NCBI GenBank assembly: GCA_900618425.1
Contig: UZAN01048410.1
Location: 13,484-24,169 of the forward strand
DNA: 10,686 nucleotides
Direction of reading: 5' to 3'
Origin: Echinostoma caproni
Lineage: Eukaryota; Platyhelminthes; Trematoda; Plagiorchiida; Echinostomatidae
The position numbers and the translations under genes are program-made. The number at the start of each line of letters is the position of its first letter. Position 1 is the stretch's first letter. Positions 1-9,568 of the stretch are shown here, piece after piece. The notes below the pieces were generated by a model, which saw only the letters and a list, made by a program, of their open reading frames with translations, searched no databases and was not told where the DNA came from.

Positions 1-719
1 TTTGGTCAATACCTGTACTGTCAGGGTTGTTTTGGTGATATTGAAGAACCATTCTCCCTTGCTAGAACTGTATGACAGCGGTTTACAAGTAATATCAGTA
101 ATAAAAGGAAGCCTTTGGGAGTGGCTACCAATACTAAGTTTGTAATGTGGCCAGTGGTAGGTGAGCTACCGATCCGCGACAGGATCGGTGGAAAAGAGAA
201 ACATATATGATGAATCCAATCAGCAAATTACTTTTTTCTCACCCGCGAATTCGGGGCAATGAGTGGACGAGGTGAATGATTATTGGTTTGATTGCACTAA
301 TATTGAGCATTACGTTGTTTTATGCATTCAGCTAGCTCTACAATTGTACAATTTCAATGGACCATTTGTATATTTTACGTTGCAAAGAAAAATGAACAGA
401 ATGGGTGCCGGTTGTTGCTTACTTTCTATATCGGGCTCTTCGTGAACTTAAAGAAACCATCAAATTCTTGGCTACACAAATCTGACATTCAGCGGTCTCT
501 GCTCATCCTATTCACACCTACATGTGATTCGTATTCAAGCCCATATATCATAATATAAAAATACCTCAATGCATGCATACCAGTACTAAAGCATAAAAAA
601 GATAGTTTTGAGAGAGGGAAAATTAACATAACAGATTATTTAGGGATAACCTCACCTGCGGACCGGATATGGGATCCTTAATGATCATATAATTTCAAAT
701 GGGAATTCGTCGTGTATAT
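1..719. other. stretch with no recognisable gene
   Basis: Reading frames here are short, A/T-rich and overlap one another, and none gave a motif I know. No Penelope-like coding sequence could be read to the left of the SINE-like repeat, so the PLE is probably truncated on this side or too decayed to see. The one clear local structure is a hairpin at 168-189: an 8-bp perfect stem (ACCGATCC / GGATCGGT) with a 6-nt loop. A stem of this size is expected a few times in 10 kb by chance. Confidence 0.6.
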
Positions 720-752
720 AGCAAATGAAGCGTGAACTGAAAAGCTAGGGAG

Positions 753-795
753 CACTGGACAGCTGTTCCGACCTGGCAGGGTCTCATCACCATTG
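753..795 (-). ncRNA. degenerate hammerhead ribozyme motif
   Basis: Minus strand, 5' to 3': stem I strand CAATG (795-791), core GTGATGA (790-784; canonical CTGATGA), stem II GACC-CTGCCA-GGTC (783-770, four perfect pairs), core GGAA (769-766; canonical GAAA), a loopless stem III ACAG/CTGT (766-759, its first A being the last A of GGAA), the expected cleavage triplet GTC (760-758), then the returning stem I strand CAGTG (757-753; four of five pairs with CAATG). The order, the very short stem III and the cleavage position match the hammerheads of schistosome S-alpha repeats. Two core bases differ (C3 to G, A13 to G), and both are needed for catalysis in studied hammerheads, so this copy is probably inactive. 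It could be a chance match, but all three helices and the triplet fall into place next to a Pol III box. Confidence 0.5.
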
Positions 796-817
796 AGCGA
801 ATCCATCGACACAACTG

Positions 818-828
818 GGGATCGAACC
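818..828 (-). promoter_or_regulatory. RNA polymerase III internal B box
   Basis: The minus strand reads GGTTCGATCCC, matching the GGTTCGANNCC consensus exactly. In tRNA genes and tRNA-derived SINEs this box binds TFIIIC and directs Pol III transcription starting a few tens of bases upstream. The surrounding bases can form a T-arm, but I could not fold a complete tRNA cloverleaf, so this is a repeat promoter rather than a tRNA gene. Confidence 0.6.
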
Positions 829-867
829 CGGGACCTCATGGGCAGAACGCAAGCATGCTACACACGG

Positions 868-1229
868 TCAGGGAAATCATCGAATACCTGTGTGGTTGTG
901 TGCGAAGTAACATTGTTGAGGTGAACCCTCCTTTGGAGATGCTAAAATACCTGCTTTATTTTTTCACAAACAGTTTAATTTAGGTTCAACGATCAGATTT
1001 ATCGACAAAAGGATGGTGTGGTTATGGGATCACCGCTAGGGGGGACTGTTGTTTGTTGATGTGTTCATGGCTAAACTTGAAAATAACCGACTCAAATCGT
1101 CCATTCAGGTTTGTATGCTCAACACGATATCAAAAACAAACGAGCAAACAAGCTCAATACTGTTCATCAGAACATAAGAGTCATTTTAGAAATAGAAAAC
1201 AACACCAAACTGGCATTTTTAGACGACTA
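868..1229 (+). pseudogene. Penelope-like element reverse transcriptase, decayed 5' part
   Basis: Three frames must be joined to read this. Frame one (868-980) gives EIIEYLCG...PPLEMLKYLL, like the helix region before the PLE active site. After a frame change near 979 comes FRFNDQIYRQKDGVVMGSPL, close to the PLE signature F-N-x-x-x-YRQ-x-x-GVAMGSPLGPLLA. A further change gives DVFMAKLENNRLKS. The following YxDD catalytic segment is missing: the reading jumps to RFVCSTRYQ (about 1105-1131), where FVC would normally follow YxDD. A last frame change near 1155 gives HQNIRVILEIENN and KLAFLDD (to about 1227), the PLE thumb motif. The element cannot be active. The reading stops at 1229 where an RTE element is inserted and resumes at 3153. 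PLEs copy RNA to DNA and use a GIY-YIG nuclease for insertion. Confidence 0.75.
1223..1229. repeat. left copy of 7-bp target-site duplication (ACGACTA)
   Basis: ACGACTA lies in the PLE reading frame at the FLDD motif and is followed within a few bases by the RTE tail repeats. The same 7-mer occurs at 3153-3159 on the other side of the RTE, where PLE-like reading resumes. A chance 7-base match between two windows of about 30 bases has a probability near 5 percent, so the resumed reading frame is the stronger argument. Confidence 0.55.
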
Positions 1230-1235
1230 TCTGAG

Positions 1236-1257
1236 TTCAGTTTCAGTTTCAGTTTGA
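1236..1257 (-). repeat. 3' tail of the RTE element, CTGAAA tandem repeats
   Basis: The minus strand reads about three and a half copies of the hexamer CTGAAA. It follows the end of the reverse transcriptase reading by about 130 bases and abuts the PLE fragment. Short tandem repeats at the 3' terminus are typical of the RTE clade, so this marks the 3' end of the insertion. Confidence 0.65.
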
Positions 1258-1384
1258 ACAACCATTAACCATGCACTTTCGTGCGCCGGTGTTGATTGTT
1301 GTCTTTTGGCTGCCCATTTCGATGAATAATAGGGTAAGAAAGTTGAAGGTAGAGTCGAACAGAAAATGGAGTGGTCTAAGTTTG

Positions 1385-3134
1385 CAAAGAAATTGAGATG
1401 CAAGAATGCCACTGTTAACGACACCCAGCCATATCATTCACTGTCTCCCACCATCGGGTACGATCATCCCGAGGTCCCCATGGAGCCTAACGGGACCTAT
1501 GTGACCCAGACTCCTGGTCAGGGTTTTTATACCCTCGTGCCAGGTCTTAGCTTAGCCATCCTTGACTTTCTTCCAATCGCTACCAGCCTTGGCAAACATC
1601 GCTCACCGTAGCAACCTATCTGGTGACATGCGTAACACATAAACCAACGTAATCCATGGAGGTCGATCACTTGCTCCAGTGGGCGACCGCGGTTACCTAA
1701 AACTCTGTGCCTAACCTAACTATTGCTTGTCCAGACTCGTGCTGTGTGGACAGTTCTGTTAAATATCGGCAGTCTATCTTGCTTTCTTAATGGCCAGATC
1801 TCTGCGCCATACAGCAGAACTGGCCGAATTGCCGTGGCATACACTCGACCCTTCACAGACAACCGGATGTCGCGACGGCGCCACAGAAGTCTCAAGTTGG
1901 CAAATGCCAACCGAGCCTTCTGTATGCGAGCAGACACTTCATCCATGATGCGTCCACAGAGTGAGTTGTAGTTGTTGTATTAAAACTTACCCACTTGCTC
2001 TATTACTTCCCCGGTTAAAGTGAGGCTCGGTGTTGGACCGACTCAGTCTTGTAGTGACATTTTGCACTTTGAAGGTGCAAAACGCATACCGAACATGGCT
2101 ACACTGGCATTCAAGCTGTCCAAAAAGCATGCAACTTACCTGCATCTTCACTTAGTAGCACAATGTAGTCTGTATGCTCTAGATCAGACAGTCTACCACT
2201 TGGGAGTAAATCAATGCCACTTTCCTCGCACGAGGATAGAGCTGTTTCCATAATCAAATCTCTAACAAAGTTGAATAGAAAAAGAGAGAGAGGGCAACCC
2301 TGACGACCACTTTCTGTGGTGAACTCGGGCAAAAAGTGCCATTAGCCTTGACTCGAATTCGGCTATTAGTATAAAGCGATCGTAATATTAAAATATACTT
2401 CTCGGGCACCCTTCAGGGAAAGTTAGCGCCCGAGTTTAGAGCGGTTAACTGAGTCGAAGGCCGCTTTCAGGTCGAGGAAGACAGAGATGGTGGGTCTACG
2501 AAAGGAATGCCGATGCTCCAGAATTTGGTGGAGAATGAAGATGTGGTCGATACAACCTCGATCGGGTCTAAAACCAGCCTGGTTCTCACGCGTGCACCGT
2601 TCACGTGTGGCAGAAAACCGTCGAAGTATGATGCCAGTGAGACGTTTAGAGGTCATATTGATTAAACTAATTCCTCTGTGGTTTTCACAGGAGGACCTGT
2701 CGAGTTTTTTGTAAATCGGTATGATCACCGATTCACACCATTCAGTTGGAACCTCTTCCTTTTCCCACAATGAGCCCAGGAGTTTCGTTAATTCCAAAAC
2801 CACGGCTGAATTTCCATCCTTAAAATCCGATAGGGACACCCCGTCGGGGCCGGAAGCTTCATGCCGTTTAAGATAACTTATTTCCCGGGTAACCTCAGTT
2901 CAGATGGAGGGCTAGCATCAAGTGGAAGTATTTGCACAGTCAAGGTGGAGGGTGAAAGATCACATGTCGATGGGGGCCAGTTGAACTGAGCCTTGAAGTG
3001 CTCAACCCATCGATCAAGTCGTAGATCGAATGACTCGCTGCAACGATCAGTTCACAGGAAGGTGACTCGGAAGGGCCAATGCACCTATTATCAGTCTTAT
3101 ATAGCTCATAGGAATTTCGTGCACTGCCTAACAC
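1385..3134 (-). pseudogene. RTE-type reverse transcriptase, broken by frameshifts and stops
   Basis: Read from 3134 downward: linker with ARNSYELYK; frame change near 3035; RLDRWVEHFKAQFNWPP; frame change near 2905; KRHEASGPDG; then the palm (2839-2423) with VIIPIYKK, NQAGFRPDRG and motif A LDLKAAFDSV. A stop follows at 2423-2425; after a frame change VPEKYILILRSL is readable; after another near 2330, motif B SGRQGCPLS. Motif C is HTDY (2176-2165) instead of YADD, so the second catalytic aspartate is lost. The thumb reads FAPSKCKM, with a TGG-to-TGA type stop at 2045-2043, then ARIQKARLAFANLR and RPVLLYGAEIWPL. A stop at 1718-1716 precedes HRVLGNRGRPLEQVI; near 1480 and lower the C-terminus WGPRDDRTRWWETVNDMAG is still readable. 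At least four frame changes and several stops make it a dead copy. The N-terminal endonuclease is missing. Confidence 0.93.
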
Positions 3135-3152
3135 ATAAGCCTATCACCCGGA

Positions 3153-3159
3153 ACGACTA
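3153..3159. repeat. right copy of 7-bp target-site duplication (ACGACTA)
   Basis: Second copy of the 7-mer found at 1223-1229. The plus strand just after it can be read as a decayed PLE continuation (LIR then EDRGR-stop-ISIG), which is what should follow FLDD in PLE proteins. Confidence 0.55.
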
Positions 3160-3589
3160 GTTAATAAGATGAAGACCGAGGGAGATAAATCAGCATAGGT
3201 AACACAAAGGAAACTATTCTAAGCAGCAAAGCGCAATGTTTGGTCACGTTCAGGAGATTTGTTTACGACTGGATGACAAAATGCCTGATTCTGTGTGTAT
3301 TTATTTACGTGAACACCACTCTGCATGGCTAAATACAAGAGAGATTAGGTCACTCGCCAGTACAGTGATTTCACACCTAGCTAAAACGAACCCAGTGAAT
3401 GTGCTCGAGGCATTTTGACCCCTGTATGGGGTTCGCGATCGACTATCAAGGCAGATTCGACGTTGTATGCTTGCCACAGCGGAATCCGTAGGAACTCGTT
3501 GGTACATCTATGAGCCCAGAAACAATTTATGTAACCGCGTGAGCCCCCCGATCCACCCGATACGCAACCCATATTCCTAGAAGTCCGGA
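3153..3589 (+). pseudogene. Penelope-like element, 3' part with GIY-YIG endonuclease remnant
   Basis: Directly after the target-site repeat a short decayed stretch (EDRGR, stop, ISIG) resembles the PLE sequence after the FLD motif. About 200 residues of thumb and linker are then missing, so there is an internal deletion around 3205-3230. From 3236 a frame of 60 codons runs to a TGA at 3416-3418: MFGH aligns with the YIG motif region, followed by CLRLDDKMPD, YLREHHSAWLN, REIRSLAS and ISHLAKTNPVN, like the basic helix and S-x-I-x-x-HL part of PLE GIY-YIG domains. The same frame stays open after the TGA for 55 more codons (to 3589): PLYGVRDRLSRQIRR, ATAESVG (a possible catalytic glutamate) and EPRNNLCNR, resembling the end of the PLE nuclease (AEA-hydrophobic ... 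P-x-LC). Assignment is by motif memory and context. Confidence 0.65.
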
Positions 3590-3776
3590 CGATCGGATGA
3601 CCTAGCAAACAATTGTGATCACTGAGAATCCCCGTATCTGGTCCGAAGACGAAATTAGTCCTAAATAACCTATGATCATATTCTTCGTTCTCTCAAACCC
3701 ATCGTTTTATGATTAAGTTTTGATATACATGCACTGAGGTATTTATGTATTGCGATGTATTTGTCTTATTACGAAT

Positions 3777-3803
3777 CAGTGAAAACGAACTAGTTCGTCA
3801 CTG
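3777..3803. repeat. near-perfect palindrome
   Basis: ACGAACTAGTTCGT (3785-3798) is its own reverse complement. The outer arms CAGTG (3777-3781) and CACTG (3799-3803) extend it after a 3-nt bulge (AAA). As RNA it could form a 10-bp stem with a CTAG loop. Function unknown. Confidence 0.6.
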
Positions 3804-4061
3804 TGTTCTATTTGAAATGGAAGTTGTGGGACTGCTCAAACAATACCTAATTGACATTTGATTATTGTCATTATGGACGAATCTGCTTTATGCCAAGAGC
3901 AATCAACAATAATGTGTCACCTTTATTATACACATGTGCATGACACGTGTTTGGTGGTAGGCAGCTCTATTGTCGCCCGGTTCAATGACACGCCTAATCT
4001 AACGGGACCTTATGTGGTTCGCCACTCCCAGTCCTGGGGCTTAGGTTGCTGGTTTCCACCA

Positions 4062-4103
4062 GTGAACAGCAGATCTTCGGGATTAGCCCCGTCTGCTGCT
4101 CAC
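4062..4103. repeat. stem-loop inverted repeat
   Basis: Arms GTGAACAGCAGAT (4062-4074) and GTCTGCTGCTCAC (4091-4103) pair at 12 of 13 positions including one G-T pair. Inside, GGG (4079-4081) can pair with CCC (4087-4089) around a 5-nt loop. It could be the palindromic part of a dispersed repeat or MITE, but no terminal repeats or target duplication were seen. Confidence 0.55.
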
Positions 4104-4595
4104 CACACAGAGGTGTTTAATTAAAAAATAATGTATGGTTTGGGAAAACTTGAACTACGTGACAGCGGGGATCTGGTGATGATCAATGACCGCTAAAGTG
4201 AAGCATCACGTTGTGATCCATCGAGAGAGCTGTGCCGGAAGTTGGTACCTAGACAAGAACAACCGGTAGTCAGCGTCGAACTGAAGAAGTTGGTGGCTAT
4301 TATTTGTCCGCTGGGTGAGCAGAGCAAAAAACACTTCCTAGATAGGCCTTTGAATAGATTATTTTTCTAGCATGCGCAGTTAAATCATTTGCCGGCAAAA
4401 TTATATATAGAAGTTTCGGCTTAACCGGATGAGTTCGATGAGTTTAGTACAGAACTATTTTTCTGGGTATCGGTATTAGCAAAACACCCTATGGCATTTC
4501 TCCCTCTAAGAATACTATTTGAGCCTTGAAATCGAAACGCACACAAACGACTGTTGACGAGAATCCATTTTACAAGTGAGGATTCTGCTTCGTTG

Positions 4596-4601
4596 TTTAT
4601 T
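4596..4601 (-). terminator. possible polyadenylation signal AATAAA
   Basis: The minus strand reads AATAAA, followed by a short GT-containing stretch. It lies 77 bases after the stop codon of the candidate last exon of the MGME1-like gene. The hexamer alone is common by chance; its position makes it credible. Confidence 0.35.
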
Positions 4602-4677
4602 ACTATACTAGCCCTGTGCTGATCAACTGAACGGGCTTTGCTGTCTCCCGATGGGCGGGGAAAGTACCTCGATTAAG

Positions 4678-4734
4678 TTATTTGCTGGTACATTCTATTT
4701 GGCAATGAACTTTGGCAAGTGACAAACAAGTGGT
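4678..4734 (-). CDS. candidate last exon of the MGME1-like gene
   Basis: After the 5369-5497 exon (which ends in phase 0), the protein needs only a short C-terminal tail. At 4737-4735 the minus strand has TCTCAG preceded by a long pyrimidine-rich tract (4790-4756 on the minus strand). Reading on in phase 0 gives 18 codons (TTCLSLAKVHC ... CTSK) and a TAA at 4680-4678, then AATAAA 77 bases later. Human MGME1 likewise ends soon after this point, in a poorly conserved tail. There is no sequence similarity to confirm it, and other acceptors exist (for example ACAG at 5200-5197), so this is a proposal only. Confidence 0.3.
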   Translation of the reverse strand, partial: TTCLSLAKVHCQIECTSK

Positions 4735-5294
4735 CTGAGAGAATTTAATGAATCGCAAGGAGGGGCAAAGGAAGAGCGGGAGGGGGGATAGAACAAGTCG
4801 CATAACGAGTCAACAAGGGTTGGGTCGGTAGAAACAAAGTTGTTGATCATCGCTTAATTGAATAGCTCGATTCTCCAATCTATCGAGTCGAGAGTATCTG
4901 GTCACTGAGTTGCGGTAACCGTGACACAAAGATCATAATAACAAATTCAAAATTGCCAAATCCCGATCACTAGACACTTCTGTTCATGCGTGAGACAAGA
5001 AAATGTTAGAAAAATAACTGTGTACAAGAAAGTATCTGAATGTTCACGAGGTATGACTTATCGAGGGAATGGAACAGTCAGAAAGTAACCCAGGCCAGAT
5101 GAAAATGCGAAAGCCATAGGAAAACATAAAAAACAAACACACGATGTAAGTGCTGAAAGTAGTTTACTGAACCAGGGTAAAGCAACAAACGAACACACAT
5201 CCACCGATGGAACCATGGAAAAGGACCTGTTGGAACATTTAGCGGTCATTAGTTGGGTGGTGGATTAGTTGATTAGTTGATCGGTTCAATTAAC

Positions 5295-5355
<61 letters not shown>
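5295..5355. repeat. TGAT tetranucleotide microsatellite (about 15 units)
   Basis: An uninterrupted run of TGAT/ATTG units, 61 bp long, preceded at 5260-5285 by degenerate GATTAGTT units that look like decayed copies. On the minus strand it reads ATCA units beginning 13 bases after the splice donor of the neighbouring MGME1-like exon. Tetramers of this kind are abundant in fluke genomes. Confidence 0.97.
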
Positions 5356-5356
5356 A

Positions 5357-9008
<3,652 letters not shown>

Positions 9009-9430
9009 ATTTTATAATCTCAACCCTGGGTGGCTACTGAGGTTGTGTGGATGCAACTTTGTCACTTCTCCATCAGATTGGGTGTTAAAGTTAGTGTTCA
9101 ACGATCCGCAAGATTCAAACTTCCGGGGACCTCAGTATAATCGGAGGTGACTGGTTCGGGTAGTGGCTGATCATTCCTCCTATGCACATCGCGAAACGCC
9201 ACCATACAACCAATCGTCTCAAACAGCCTCTGTTGAGGAAGACCTACTCACTGTCTTTTCGTGGCAGTGTTTTCCCACCACAGTGGGAGAACGAAAAGCC
9301 AACATCTGGAGCCATAATCGAGTCGGTGAACTACTGGCGATCCAGACATTATCTATACACTCAAGTTGCTGTTTTCGCTATCCGTTCGGTTTATTATCTA
9401 TTATTATTATTATTTACACCAATCTTTACA
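9009..9430. repeat. possible SINE or dispersed repeat ending in ATT units
   Basis: The stretch is less A/T-rich than its surroundings and has few stops: two plus-strand frames (9163-9489 and 9182-9472) stay open for about 100 codons over the same bases, which suggests composition rather than a protein. It ends with ATT repeats (9391-9415), a common 3' end for SINEs. On the minus strand 9126-9106 forms a T-arm-like fold (CCGGAA, loop GTTTGAATC, TTGCGG; five of six pairs) whose loop resembles a Pol III B box, though it points away from the ATT end. No known family was recognised. Confidence 0.3.
9391..9415. repeat. ATT trinucleotide microsatellite
   Basis: About eight TTA/ATT units with one interruption (TCTA at 9396-9400). 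It may be the 3' tail of the repeat to its left. Confidence 0.85.
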
Positions 9431-9568
9431 GATACGGCGCCAAAGATAACCATGGATGGACGAAAAACATAGGTAAAAAACGGGGATAAGAAAACAGTCA
9501 ACTTCGAGGAGTAACAATATTCTTTTGTTTGCTCACTGCACGCCATTTTGAGTTCTTTTCGTTTTTAT

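Larger units (their letters stand above)
720..866 (-). mobile_element. SINE-like repeat: tRNA-type B box plus hammerhead-like 3' part
   Basis: Read on the minus strand, 828-818 is GGTTCGATCCC, an exact match to the RNA polymerase III B-box consensus. It sits in a T-arm-like fold (CCGGG, loop TTCGATC, CCCAG; one C-A mismatch). A weak A-box-like stretch, TAGCATGCTTG, lies about 25 nt upstream (858-848). Twenty-odd bases downstream of the B box comes a hammerhead-like motif (753-795, listed separately). Pol III box followed by hammerhead is the known layout of the schistosome S-alpha SINE-like repeats, which are transcribed as small self-cleaving RNAs. Both ends are guesses: the upper end is placed where Penelope-like coding sequence starts (868), the lower end where the similarity in layout fades. 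No target-site duplication was found. Family membership is inferred from architecture, not from a database match. Confidence 0.5.
1230..3152 (-). mobile_element. RTE-clade non-LTR retrotransposon, 5'-truncated, inserted in the PLE
   Basis: The minus strand carries an RTE-type reverse transcriptase with its C-terminal domain (about 3134 down to 1385), a short 3' untranslated part, and a tail of CTGAAA repeats (1257-1236). RTE elements typically end in short tandem repeats rather than poly(A). The N-terminal apurinic endonuclease domain is absent, as expected for the common 5' truncation of target-primed insertion. Both sides show PLE sequence on the plus strand and the 7-bp repeat ACGACTA, so this element is younger than the PLE. 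Exact ends depend on that duplication being real. Confidence 0.85.
3590..4595. other. non-coding stretch with two imperfect palindromes
   Basis: No convincing coding sequence was found. An open frame at 3858-4124 on the plus strand has no recognisable motif. Two inverted repeats are the only clear structures: 3777-3803 (14-bp perfect palindrome ACGAACTAGTTCGT flanked by CAGTG/CACTG with a 3-nt bulge) and 4062-4103 (12 of 13 pairs plus a 3-bp inner stem). Each is listed separately. Confidence 0.5.

Noticed and set aside
168..189. 8-bp perfect hairpin
   Set aside because: Kept only as a note: such stems are expected several times in a window of this length.
3945..3995. tRNA-like GGTTCAAT motif near 3980
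   Set aside because: The flanking bases do not pair into a T arm and no cloverleaf could be drawn.
3858..4124. 88-codon plus-strand open frame
   Set aside because: No motif, no splice context, and the end of the frame is the hairpin repeat.
4756..4790. G-rich tract as a possible G-quadruplex
   Set aside because: G runs are not spaced to give four separate GGG runs; on the minus strand it serves better as a pyrimidine tract before a splice acceptor.
9163..9489. 108-codon plus-strand open frame
   Set aside because: A second frame is open over the same bases and it runs through the ATT microsatellite, so composition explains it.
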